A DNA stretch of 64,000 nucleotides. Source: Pseudomonas simiae (GTDB lineage: Bacteria > Pseudomonadota > Gammaproteobacteria > Pseudomonadales > Pseudomonadaceae). Of this stretch, positions 36,707-45,158 are shown piece by piece. The notes below the pieces were generated by a model. That model saw nothing but the letters and a program-made list of their open reading frames with translations, did not search any database and was not told the DNA's origin. The stretch is from the NCBI RefSeq assembly GCF_900111895.1, contig NZ_FOKB01000009.1:186001-250000 (forward strand). The letters are read 5' to 3'. How positions within the stretch are numbered: position 1 is the first letter of the stretch; every line of letters starts with the position of its first letter. The position numbers were made by a program, and so were the translations under genes.

Positions 36707-37599
36707 ACGCTGAACACCGGCACCGGGTTGCACCAGCGCTCCTTGTACTCGCGGTCGGCACGCCCGAAGGAAAAACGCAGCGGTTTATCCACGGCCCGCG
36801 CCTGTTCCCAGGCGCTTTGCGTGTTGAGGAAGCTCAGCACGCTGCCAGGGCTGAACGCACGGGTTTCAGGATCGACACCGCCGTTGACGTACTCAATGCT
36901 GATCCACTCTGGCGAATCGACCCGGTACACCAACTGAACGGCAATCGGCGCATCGTTGAGAAACAGCACCGAGCCGATCAGGAACTCCTTGAGCAGCGCC
37001 AGCACCTCAGCCAGACGCTCGGCCCCCGTGGCCGGAAAGCCCCAGCGGCGCTGAAACAGATCGCAGTAGATTGCCGCCAGCTCGGTGCTGGAAAACTCGT
37101 TTACCGCCCGCACCACACCGCCTGCCTCTTCCAGCAGGCGCAATTCGCGGCGCTGGTTGTAGCGAAACTTCTTCGACAGGTCTTCGGGGGTACGCGCCAT
37201 GGCCAATTGCTCGGCCTGGGGCTTGAGGGTGATGATGCGGCCCTGGTTCAGTGCTGACAGGTAGCGCCCGCGATGGCGCACCGGCAACTGCGCATCGGCA
37301 GCGATCGGCAGGATGATCTCGGCATTGCCCAGGTCAAACAGGCCTTTCTTGCCGCTGCGTTTGAGCACGTCCTTGGACAGGGCCAGGTCGCGCCCCCAGG
37401 TGGCAATCGCGCCCTTGAGTTCGCCGTCCTGCTCCCAGCCCAGGTAACGCACAGGAATCTGCGCCAGGCCCGCCAACCGCTCGACCACCTGCGGATGGGT
37501 CGCCACGCTGCCGCCAAACCGCTGCCAGGCCTGGGCGTAAACCTCGGCCTCGACAGGCGTCCAGCCACGCTCACGCCACGCCTGGAAGCGGTTCAGCAT
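36703..37599 (-). CDS. mig-14: Mig-14 family protein
   Basis: A 298-residue protein of the Mig-14 family, with an acyltransferase-like (GNAT/FemAB-type) core; patterns include KKFRYNQRRELRLLEEAGG, YCDLFQRRWGFPATG and RFSFGRADREYKERWCNP near the C-terminus. In Salmonella and P. aeruginosa Mig-14 protects against antimicrobial peptides and is linked to the inner membrane; the biochemical reaction is unknown. The ATG at 37599 directly follows the carbamoyltransferase stop codon (37600-37602), and the gene ends in an ATGA overlap with dnpA. This places it in the middle of an LPS modification operon. Confidence 0.9.
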   Translation of the reverse strand: MLNRFQAWRERGWTPVEAEVYAQAWQRFGGSVATHPQVVERLAGLAQIPVRYLGWEQDGELKGAIATWGRDLALSKDVLKRSGKKGLFDLGNAEIILPIAADAQLPVRHRGRYLSALNQGRIITLKPQAEQLAMARTPEDLSKKFRYNQRRELRLLEEAGGVVRAVNEFSSTELAAIYCDLFQRRWGFPATGAERLAEVLALLKEFLIGSVLFLNDAPIAVQLVYRVDSPEWISIEYVNGGVDPETRAFSPGSVLSFLNTQSAWEQARAVDKPLRFSFGRADREYKERWCNPVPVFSV

Positions 37600-39357
37600 T
37601 TAGACCACGGCGTCATAAGGGTCCACGCCGTCCTTGACGACCAGGATGTCTTCCATGATCAGGTACTGCAGGTCGGAGCCGAAGAACATGTCCAGCGCGT
37701 CTTTCGGCGAGCAGATCATCGCTTCGCCACGACGGTTGAGCGAGGTGTTCAAGGACACACCGTTGCCGGTCAACACTTCCAGCTCTTTCATCATGTCGTA
37801 GTAGCGCGGGTTGTACTCGCGCTTGAGCACCTGGGCGCGGGAGGTGCCATCTTCATGGACCACTTCCGGCACGCGGGTCTTCCACTCTTCCGCCACTTCA
37901 AAGGTGAAGGTCATGAACGGCGCCGGGTGATCGACCTTGATCATCTGCGGGGCCACGGTGTCGAGCATCGACGGGCAGAAAGGCCTCCAACGCTCGCGGA
38001 ACTTGATCTGGTGGTTGATACGGTCAGCCACGCCGGTCGCACTCGGGCAACCGATGATCGAACGACCGCCGAGGGCACGCGGGCCGAACTCCATGCGACC
38101 CTGGAACCAGGCCACCGGATTGCCGTCGACCATGATCTTGGCGATGCGCTGGGGCATGTTTTCGATCTTGCGCCAGTTCGGTTTGCTTTCGTGCTTGGCG
38201 CACGCGGCAATCACATCTTCGTTGCTGTAGGACGGGCCGAGGTAGACGTGTTCCATCTTCTCCACCGGTACACCACGGGCGTGGGACACATAGGCCGCGG
38301 CACCGACAGCAGTGCCGGCATCGCCGGAGGCCGGCTGTACGAACAGCTCCTTCACGTCGTCGCGGGCAATGATCTTCTGGTTCAGCTTCACGTTCAGCGC
38401 GCAACCGCCGGCAAAGGCCAGCTTGCCGGTGTCTTTCAGGATGTCGCCCAGGTAGTGGTCGATCATCTGCAGGGCCAGCTTCTCGAACAGCGCCTGCATG
38501 CTCGCGGCGTAGTGGATGTAAGGCTCGTCGGCGATATCGCCTTCGCGCTTCGGACCCAGCCACTCGATCAGTTTTGGCGAGAAGTAGAAACCCTTGCCCT
38601 TCTCTTTGTAACGACGCAGGCCGATCACGTTGGCGTAGTCGGTGTTGATCACCAACTCGCCGTTTTCAAAGGAGGCCAGGCGCGAGAAGTCGTACTTGCT
38701 GGCATCGCCGTACGGGGCCATGCCCATGACCTTGAACTCGCCGTCAAGCATCTCGAAACCGAGGAATTCGGTGATTGCGCCGTACAGGCCGCCGAGAGAG
38801 TCCGGATCGTAGAATTCCTTGATCTTGTGGATCTTGCCGTTTTCGCCGTAGCCGAAGAACGTGGTGGCGTACTCACCTTTACCGTCGATGCCGAGGATCG
38901 CGGTTTTCTCCTGGAAGCCGGAGCAGTGGTAGGCGCTGGAAGCGTGGGCCAGGTGGTGTTCAACCGGCTCGATCTTGATTTTCTTCGGATCGAAGCCCAG
39001 TTGCTCCAGGCACCAGACGATCTTGTTGCGATAGCGCTTGTAGCGACGGTTGCCCATCAGGATTGCGTCAAGGGCGCGGTCCGGGGCGTACCAGTAACGC
39101 TTGGCGTAGTGCCAGCGCGCCTCGCCGAACAGGCTGATCGGGGCGAACGGGATCGCCACCACGTCAACGTCGGAAGGCTTGATGCCGGCCTGCTCCAGGC
39201 AGAACTTCGCCGATTCGTAGGGCATGCGGTTCTTTGCATGTTTGTCGCGTACGAAGCGCTCTTCTTCGGCGGCCGCGATCAGCTTGCCGTCGATGTACAA
39301 GGCTGCGGAAGGATCATGGCTAAGGGCGCCGGACAGGCCAAGAATCGTCAATGCCAC
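37600..39357 (-). CDS. O-carbamoyltransferase of LPS core (NodU/TobZ family)
   Basis: A 585-residue carbamoyltransferase. The N-terminal YrdC-independent kinase-like fold shows EHHLAHASSAYH (metal-binding histidines), ILGIDGKGEYATT, GGCALNVKLNQKI and a C-terminal part with FGPRALGGRSIIGCP and GVSLNTSLN. It transfers a carbamoyl group from carbamoyl phosphate through carbamoyl-AMP to a sugar hydroxyl. In P. aeruginosa the equivalent gene carbamoylates the second heptose of the LPS core; this is the likely role here. The start is a GTG at 39357, with AGAGG about 10 bases upstream. It opens the minus-strand run carbamoyltransferase-mig-14-dnpA-GT4-GT2. Confidence 0.93.
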   Translation of the reverse strand: MALTILGLSGALSHDPSAALYIDGKLIAAAEEERFVRDKHAKNRMPYESAKFCLEQAGIKPSDVDVVAIPFAPISLFGEARWHYAKRYWYAPDRALDAILMGNRRYKRYRNKIVWCLEQLGFDPKKIKIEPVEHHLAHASSAYHCSGFQEKTAILGIDGKGEYATTFFGYGENGKIHKIKEFYDPDSLGGLYGAITEFLGFEMLDGEFKVMGMAPYGDASKYDFSRLASFENGELVINTDYANVIGLRRYKEKGKGFYFSPKLIEWLGPKREGDIADEPYIHYAASMQALFEKLALQMIDHYLGDILKDTGKLAFAGGCALNVKLNQKIIARDDVKELFVQPASGDAGTAVGAAAYVSHARGVPVEKMEHVYLGPSYSNEDVIAACAKHESKPNWRKIENMPQRIAKIMVDGNPVAWFQGRMEFGPRALGGRSIIGCPSATGVADRINHQIKFRERWRPFCPSMLDTVAPQMIKVDHPAPFMTFTFEVAEEWKTRVPEVVHEDGTSRAQVLKREYNPRYYDMMKELEVLTGNGVSLNTSLNRRGEAMICSPKDALDMFFGSDLQYLIMEDILVVKDGVDPYDAVV

Positions 39358-39490
39358 AGGGGTCTAGCCTCTTTTAGTCTGCATACAGGCGGGGTGCGCC
39401 TGAAAAAAGTGTGCTTCCCGCCTGGGCAGGAAACAGCTAAAGGGCGGGATTATAGCGTAAAAGCAGCAGGAAACTGTTAGCGGCAAGCGG

Positions 39491-39826
39491 CTAGCGAAGC
39501 TCAATACTGCCGTCGGCACTCTGCCGGTAGACGGTATAGGGCAAGAAGAGTGTATCCAGGACAGCGGATACAGCCACATCGAGATAAGGCCATGGAACAT
39601 CGTTCAAGGAAAGCCCACTTCCTGAGCTGGGGGGTGCATGCAGCACGCACAAATCATAAGACACGCCGCTGTAGACACGCGGAACCGACTGGCAGTAGGT
39701 TTTTTTCGCTTTGAGCGACTGGACCGTGACACGGTCTTCACGCAGCACCGTGGTCATTGTGCCGCAACCGGCCACTATCAAACATACACCCAGCAATGCC
39801 AATAACCCTGCAACGTTAGGTTTCAT
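39491..39826 (-). CDS. YceK/YidQ-family small lipoprotein (DUF1375)
   Basis: A 111-residue lipoprotein. The signal peptide ends in the lipobox VAGC (Cys at about residue 21), followed by GTMTTVLRED; the mature part has CQSVPRVYSGVSYDLCVLHAP with two Cys that may pair, and the conserved PWPYLDVAVSAVLDTLFLPYTVYRQ, typical of the YceK/YidQ group. Function unknown. The ATG at 39826 begins a normal lipoprotein signal (MKPNVAGLLALLGVCLIV); the open frame to 39871 adds residues that would break it. It is followed at 133 bases by the carbamoyltransferase gene and is divergent from the TonB receptor. Confidence 0.85.
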   Translation of the reverse strand: MKPNVAGLLALLGVCLIVAGCGTMTTVLREDRVTVQSLKAKKTYCQSVPRVYSGVSYDLCVLHAPPSSGSGLSLNDVPWPYLDVAVSAVLDTLFLPYTVYRQSADGSIELR

Positions 39827-40032
39827 AAGTCGCTCATCCTGTAGAGGGACCAAAAACCTACCATCGCACACCGCCCTTCACAGCCTCCCGACAACGTTAA
39901 TATGCGTAGGAACCTTCCCATATCCCTGACGTGTCAGAAATTCGGTAAACGAGGGAGGTAGCCGTTAAACTCGCGCTTTTTTTTGCGCCTACGCCACTTA
40001 CTGACGCGTTGCGCCACGGACCCGGCCTTTCC

Positions 40033-42117
40033 ATGAACACAACCGCCCCCACTCGCCTTGCCCTGTTACTGCTGGGCCTGTGCTCCAGCGCACTGGCCGA
40101 TGACGGCTCGTTGACCCTCGACCCCAGCGTCGTCACCGGTTCGCGCAGCGCCAGCCCGACGTTCGACCTGCCTTACTCGGTGGACGGCGTCAGCCGCGAA
40201 CAAATCAGTGACGGCCAGCTCGGCATCAACGCCTCCGAAGCCCTGTCCCGCGTGCCCGGCCTGGTCGTGCAGAACCGCCAGAACTATGCCCAGGACCTGC
40301 AGATCTCCTCCCGTGGCTTCGGCGCCCGTTCGGCATTCGGCGTGCGCGGTATCAAGCTGATTGCCGACGGTATTCCCGCCAGCACCCCGGACGGCCAGGG
40401 TCAGGCGGCCACGTTCAACCTCGATACAGCCGAACGCATTGAAGTGCTGCGCGGCCCTGCCGCCACTCTGTATGGCAGCAATGCCGGCGGCGTGATCCAG
40501 ATGTTCTCCCGCGACGGCGAAGGCCCACCGCGCATCGGCGCCGAAACCCTGGTTGGCAGCGACGGACTGAACAAAAACCACCTGACTGCTGAAGGCGCCG
40601 CCAACGGTGCCGGCTTCGTGCTCGACGCCTCGCGCATGGACACCAATGGTTACCGCGACCACAGCAGTGCGCGACGCGACCAGACCTTTGCCAAGCTCAA
40701 CTTCCAGCCGGATGACGACAGCAAACTCGCCCTGATTTACAGCAGCCTGGAACAGAACGGCACGCAGGACCCACTCGGCCAGACTTGGGCAGGGTATAAG
40801 GCCGATCCGCGTTCGGTAAGTGCCAATGCACTGACCTACAACACGCGAAAAAGTATCGACCATCAGCAATTGGGCATGAATTACGAGCGCTACCTCGGCG
40901 ATGCGACGTTGCAGGTGAATGCGTATACGGGGCGGCGGAGTGTGATTCAGTATCTGTCGATCCCAAAAGGCACGCCAGCCAACGAACGCGGCGGCGGCGT
41001 GGTGCAATTTGACCGCAAGTTCTACGGCGGCAGCGTGCGCTGGATGCAGCCTATCGAACGCGCACCGGGTGAGCTGATGATCATCACCGGCCTGGACTTC
41101 GACCAGAGCGAGGACAGTCGCCACGGCTACAAAAACTACAACGGCAACACCCTCGGCGTGAAAGGCCAACTACGCCGCGATGAAATCGACACTGCCCGCA
41201 GCCTCGACCCTTACATCCAGGCCAACTGGGCCCTGGACCGCTGGACCCTGCAAGCCGGCGTGCGGCATAGCACGATGGAACTGGACGTCGATGATCAATT
41301 TCTGAGCAACGGTGACGCCAGCGGCAACAAGACTTATCAGAAAAACACGCCATCGATGAGCGTGATGTACGCCTTTACCCCGCAGTTGCGCGGCTATGTC
41401 AGCGCCGGCAAAGGCTTCGAAACGCCGACCCAGGCCGAATTGGCCTACGCGCCGGGCAGCGTCGAAGGGTTCAACTTCGGTCTGAAACCGTCAGAAAGCA
41501 CCCAGTACGAAGTGGGGTTAAAGGCCCAGGTGAAGAACACTAGGATCAATGCAGCCGTATTCCAGATCACCACAGAAGATGAGTTGGTGGTCGCTCAATC
41601 CAAAGACGGCCGTACCAGCTACCAAAACGCCGGCCGCACCCTGCGCCGCGGCTTCGAACTGGGCATCGAAAGCCAACTCAGCGACCACTGGACCACCAAC
41701 CTCGCCTACACCCGCCTGCAAGCCACCTACGACAGCGACTTCGTCAGCGGCGGCAGCACCGCCGTCGACAAGGGCAACTACCTGCCCGGCGTGCCGCAAA
41801 CCACGCTGTTCGCCGAGCTGAACTGGAAACCCCGGGACTGGGTCAGCACCGCCATCGAAGGCCTGTACCGCAGCAAGGTCTATGTCGAAGACACCAACAG
41901 CCAACGTGCCGCGCCGGCCTACAGCATCTTTAACTGGCGCGCACGTTTTGAGCAGAAAGTCGAACACTGGACCTTCCACCAGACCCTGCGTCTGGACAAC
42001 TTGCTCGACCGCCAGTACGTCGGCTCGGTGATCGTCGGCGATGGCAACAACCGTTACTACGAAGCCGCTCCTGGCCGCTCGTGGTACGCCGGTGCTGGTG
42101 CCGAGTACCAGTTCTAA
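40033..42117 (+). CDS. pqqU: TonB-dependent receptor of the YncD/PqqU type
   Basis: A 694-residue outer-membrane receptor. After a signal peptide (to about SSALADDG) comes a plug domain (about 25-165), with SEALSRVPGLVVQNRQNYAQ, RGFGARSAFGVRGIKL, DGIPASTPDGQGQ and LRGPAATLYGSNAGG, then a 22-strand barrel ending in Phe. From memory the plug is very close to E. coli YncD, now named PqqU for uptake of pyrroloquinoline quinone, so uptake of that cofactor is the best guess; it has not been shown here. The ATG at 40033 starts a proper signal peptide; the upstream TTG at 40009 does not. The gene is monocistronic, divergent from the small lipoprotein gene and convergent to the kinase operon across a REPIN. 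Confidence 0.82.
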   Translation: MNTTAPTRLALLLLGLCSSALADDGSLTLDPSVVTGSRSASPTFDLPYSVDGVSREQISDGQLGINASEALSRVPGLVVQNRQNYAQDLQISSRGFGARSAFGVRGIKLIADGIPASTPDGQGQAATFNLDTAERIEVLRGPAATLYGSNAGGVIQMFSRDGEGPPRIGAETLVGSDGLNKNHLTAEGAANGAGFVLDASRMDTNGYRDHSSARRDQTFAKLNFQPDDDSKLALIYSSLEQNGTQDPLGQTWAGYKADPRSVSANALTYNTRKSIDHQQLGMNYERYLGDATLQVNAYTGRRSVIQYLSIPKGTPANERGGGVVQFDRKFYGGSVRWMQPIERAPGELMIITGLDFDQSEDSRHGYKNYNGNTLGVKGQLRRDEIDTARSLDPYIQANWALDRWTLQAGVRHSTMELDVDDQFLSNGDASGNKTYQKNTPSMSVMYAFTPQLRGYVSAGKGFETPTQAELAYAPGSVEGFNFGLKPSESTQYEVGLKAQVKNTRINAAVFQITTEDELVVAQSKDGRTSYQNAGRTLRRGFELGIESQLSDHWTTNLAYTRLQATYDSDFVSGGSTAVDKGNYLPGVPQTTLFAELNWKPRDWVSTAIEGLYRSKVYVEDTNSQRAAPAYSIFNWRARFEQKVEHWTFHQTLRLDNLLDRQYVGSVIVGDGNNRYYEAAPGRSWYAGAGAEYQF

Positions 42118-42133
42118 AACCACCACAAGGCTC

Positions 42134-42224
42134 ATGTGGGAGCTGGCTTGCCTGCGAATGCGTTAGGTCAGCAACACATGTACTAACTGACACACCCTAT
42201 TCGCGGGCAAGCCCGCTCCCACAT
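42134..42224. repeat. REPIN between the TonB receptor and the kinase operon
   Basis: Arms ATGTGGGAGCTGGCTTGCCT (left, from 42134) and its imperfect complement TTCGCGGGCAAGCCCGCTCC (right, ending at 42224). The left arm carries the GGAGCTGGC variant, the right arm the GGAGCGGGC form, so the doublet is mixed. Confidence 0.85.
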
Positions 42225-42235
42225 TTTGACCGCGA

Positions 42236-43675
42236 TCAGACCTGAGCTGGCAAGCGCTGATCGATGAGTTTGTACAACGCACTCTCCGACGGCCAGTTAC
42301 GCATAAACCGCGCACGATCCTTGGCATACGCTGAGGCAAAGCTGGCGTCGGAGGCGTGTTGGCACATGGCATCCAGGTCGATCAGCGACCAGCGATCCTC
42401 GTCCCAGAACAGGTTATGCCCCTTGAAATCGCCATGGCTGATGCGCTCGCGGATCAGTTCAGCGAACAGGTGATCCAGCGCCTGCAGTTCGCTTTCCGGT
42501 GCGTCACCGTTTTCAACGTACGGCGCGAAGCGTTCGATGATGTCCGGCCCCGGCAGGTACTCGGTGATCAGGTACGCACGGCTACGCAGCCAGAAGAAGC
42601 GTTTTTCCAGCACCGCCAGCGGCTTGGGCGTGGCGATGCCGAGGAAGGCCAGGCGATTGCCTTCGCGCCAGGAATGCCAGGCGCGGCTCGGGCGCCAGAA
42701 GCGCTTGAGCCAATGGGCGAAGCCCTTGATGTTGTAGCGCTTGATCACCAGCGGCCGGCCGGCCACTTCGACCTTGGCCACACTGGCCGCACCACCGGTC
42801 TTGTACAGGTGGCCCTGGTCGAGTAACGCATCCGCCTGCGCCAGCACCGGCAGCATCGCGGACTCTTCTTCGCGCCGAATCGCGCGCAAGGCAAAGGCGC
42901 CACGCACCACGCTGAACAACGTGCACTCGCGGCCGACCTTGTTCAAAAAGTCCTTGAGGCGCCAGACGCTGACCTTGCGCACCTGTTTTTCCAGGGCTTC
43001 CAGGGGCAGGGCGTGTTCGCCATTGCTCAGCAGGTAGTACACGAGCAGTTCTTCGGTGAACGGTTCGAGATTTTTCGGCAACTGGGCGAAAAACACCCCG
43101 AGGTTTTCCAGCACGCGGTTACGCGACAGTGGCTTGCCAGCCTCTTCGACGCGAATGCCGGCGCCATCGATCAAGTACAGCTTGCCGTCCTTGCGCAGCA
43201 GGTTGTCCAGGTGCAGGTCTTCCTGCCACAGGCCTTGGGTGTGCATCTGCGCAATCGCGCCCAACGCTTCGGCGAGCACCGCGGTTTGCTCATCGGCCAG
43301 CGGCGGCAAGTGTTCGACAGCCTGCCAGGCATCGGCCAGGCTTTCGGCGCCCTCGATGAATTCGAATAGCAACCAGCCGCCCTCGCCTTCCCGCAAGCCG
43401 TCCGCCAGCAACAACGGTGTGGTCAGCCCCTGCTCGGCCAATAGGCGTACGCCGCTGAGCTCACGCTGAAAGTGCCGTGCTGCCTTGCTGCCCACCAGTA
43501 ACTTGGCCAACACCGGACGGCCACGCCAGACGGCCGCGCCCACATAGCGCTCGCCTGGCAACACGCGCAACAGGCTCAGCAGTTGCAACTGACCAGGGCC
43601 CGCCGCATCGGCCAGTTCGAGGGTCAGGGGCAAGTCCGGGGTACGGCCGGCGGTTTTCAGCTCGGACAAACGCAT
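42236..43675 (-). CDS. Tandem LPS-kinase-like protein (two kinase domains)
   Basis: A 479-residue cytoplasmic protein with two kinase-like domains in a row. The first (about 45-240) has the catalytic loop QEDLHLDN with Asp153 and LIDGAG. The second (about 275-470) has VIKRYNIKGFAHW, the loop HGDFKGHN with Asp416 and LIDLDAM. Both domains keep the catalytic Asp, the catalytic-loop Asn and the metal Asp. It corresponds in position to the gene after wapQ in the P. aeruginosa core cluster; its substrate is unknown but is presumably a heptose of the core. The ATG at 43675 shares one base with the previous stop (TGATG). It ends the eight-gene minus-strand run starting at glnE. Confidence 0.85.
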   Translation of the reverse strand: MRLSELKTAGRTPDLPLTLELADAAGPGQLQLLSLLRVLPGERYVGAAVWRGRPVLAKLLVGSKAARHFQRELSGVRLLAEQGLTTPLLLADGLREGEGGWLLFEFIEGAESLADAWQAVEHLPPLADEQTAVLAEALGAIAQMHTQGLWQEDLHLDNLLRKDGKLYLIDGAGIRVEEAGKPLSRNRVLENLGVFFAQLPKNLEPFTEELLVYYLLSNGEHALPLEALEKQVRKVSVWRLKDFLNKVGRECTLFSVVRGAFALRAIRREEESAMLPVLAQADALLDQGHLYKTGGAASVAKVEVAGRPLVIKRYNIKGFAHWLKRFWRPSRAWHSWREGNRLAFLGIATPKPLAVLEKRFFWLRSRAYLITEYLPGPDIIERFAPYVENGDAPESELQALDHLFAELIRERISHGDFKGHNLFWDEDRWSLIDLDAMCQHASDASFASAYAKDRARFMRNWPSESALYKLIDQRLPAQV

Positions 43676-44427
43676 CAACGGTTTTCCTTGTGGCTGCGGC
43701 GGGCGGTCAACTTCTGCAGCCAGGTGCCGACCAGCGCGCTGTCTTCCGGCTGGTCGAGATAGGCGGCCAGCAATTGGCGCACTTGCTCATCAGACCACTG
43801 CGGCGCACGACGCAACAGCGGCTCCAGATCCTTGACCCGATCACGCCAGCCGAACAGCAACGGGCGGGTTTTCTCCAGGTCGATCAACTGCGCGGCATAC
43901 CCGTCGCCGGTGGCCTGCAGGAAAATATGCTTGGGATAGAAACAGCCATGCACTTGGCCAACGCTGTGCAACCGACGAGCAAGCTGACCGCAAGCCAGCA
44001 GGATCGCACGGTGCTGGGCGTCGCTCAGTTGCGCCCATTGTTCCAGCAACGAATCCAAGTCATTCCAGCCGTCCAGGGCGCGGGTGAGCAGCATCGCGCG
44101 GTGTTCGCCATCGACTTTGCGCTCGCCGTAGAACGCCGCTTGCAAGGCCGGAATGCCAAGCTTGCGGTAACGGCTGATATTGCGGAATTCACGGGAGAAA
44201 CTCGGCTCGCCAAAAGGACGGTGCAAGCTGCGCGTCAGGTAATTGCTCTGGCGCTTGAGGTAGTAACCCTGGCCGTCGAGTTCAAGGCGAAACACGCTGC
44301 TCCAACCTCCGCGACTGGTATTGGGTTCATCCACCGCGTCCAGTTGTTTGGCCCACAAGGCGTCGAACGTCGATAGGCCGTGGCGCTCCAGCAGCGCACG
44401 GTCTTCAACCGCCAGGAAATCACTCAT
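43675..44427 (-). CDS. wapQ: InaA/WapQ-type LPS kinase-like protein
   Basis: A 250-residue protein of the lipopolysaccharide kinase (Kdo/InaA/WaaP) family, with GYYLKRQSNYLTRSLHRPFG for ATP-binding and a catalytic region reading QVHGCFYPKHIFL and QLIDLEKTRP. The position of the catalytic Asp in HRD-type kinases is a Cys here (HGC), so activity is in doubt or depends on another residue. The place between wapP and the tandem kinase matches WapQ of P. aeruginosa. The ATG overlaps the wapP stop (ATGA), and the stop overlaps the next ATG, so it is translated as part of the core operon. Confidence 0.85.
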   Translation of the reverse strand: MSDFLAVEDRALLERHGLSTFDALWAKQLDAVDEPNTSRGGWSSVFRLELDGQGYYLKRQSNYLTRSLHRPFGEPSFSREFRNISRYRKLGIPALQAAFYGERKVDGEHRAMLLTRALDGWNDLDSLLEQWAQLSDAQHRAILLACGQLARRLHSVGQVHGCFYPKHIFLQATGDGYAAQLIDLEKTRPLLFGWRDRVKDLEPLLRRAPQWSDEQVRQLLAAYLDQPEDSALVGTWLQKLTARRSHKENR

Positions 44428-45158
44428 TCGCGTCCCTCGAAAAACTTCACCACGTGGCGAATCCGCTCTTTATCCGATGCACTCAGGTGCCGGCACTGAC
44501 GGTACTGTATGTAGAACCGCAGGCGCTGGGTGGCAGACAGGTGATACTTGGCCACCTTGTCCAGGCACGCCAGGTCTTTGGTGATGCGGTACTTGAGCCA
44601 GAACCCGCGCCAGAAATCACCATTGGGGCAATCGATCAGGTACAGGGTGGCCTGATCATCGATCAGCAGGTTGCGCCACTTCAAATCGTTATGGGTAAAG
44701 CGATGTTCGTGCATGGTGCGCGTGTACTCGGCGAGTTGGCGACTCACCGCGTTGACCCACTTCGGGTCGTGCAGGCGCGCATCATTGCGCTCGGCCAGTA
44801 CCGAAAGGTCTTCGGTCTTCGGCAACTCGCGGGTGATCATCGCCCCACGGTCGTAGGCCAGGCCTTTGCGCTCCAGCCCCCAGGCGACCACATCGGCGGT
44901 GGGGATGCCCCATTTGGCGAATCGCTTGAGGTTCTGCCATTCGGACTTGACCCGAGGCTTGCCCAGGTAACGCCGCAACCCCTTGCCCGCACCGGTGTAG
45001 CGCTTGACGTAGTAATTGACCCCGCCCCGCTCCACACGGATCACTTCCGACAGTGGATCACGGGTCAGCCGCTCGCCCTGCAGGGCGAACACCGCTTCGA
45101 GGCTGCCAAAATCATCCGCCAGGTGGGCGTAAACCGGTTCCAGGTTCCAACCCGCCAT
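44424..45158 (-). CDS. wapP: LPS core kinase WapP
   Basis: A 244-residue LPS core kinase with a complete set of motifs: YYVKRYTGAGKGLRRYLG (ATP-binding Lys), the loop THNDLKWRN with the catalytic Asp158, and YLIDCPNGD. In P. aeruginosa WapP acts with WaaP and WapQ in phosphorylating the inner-core heptoses, which are needed for outer-membrane integrity. The ATG at 45158 overlaps the waaP stop by one base (TGATG). A longer open frame to 45731 is the antisense-free reading of waaP in another phase and is not part of the gene. Confidence 0.92.
   Translation of the reverse strand: MAGWNLEPVYAHLADDFGSLEAVFALQGERLTRDPLSEVIRVERGGVNYYVKRYTGAGKGLRRYLGKPRVKSEWQNLKRFAKWGIPTADVVAWGLERKGLAYDRGAMITRELPKTEDLSVLAERNDARLHDPKWVNAVSRQLAEYTRTMHEHRFTHNDLKWRNLLIDDQATLYLIDCPNGDFWRGFWLKYRITKDLACLDKVAKYHLSATQRLRFYIQYRQCRHLSASDKERIRHVVKFFEGRE

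Noticed and set aside
37273..39480. Long plus-strand frame opposite the carbamoyltransferase
   Set aside because: Antisense shadow; it runs through the carbamoyltransferase and into mig-14 without a ribosome site or domain.
39971..39988. Terminator before the TonB receptor (GCGC, eight T, GCGC)
   Set aside because: The stem is only 4 bases with an all-T loop and lies upstream of the gene; too weak to call.
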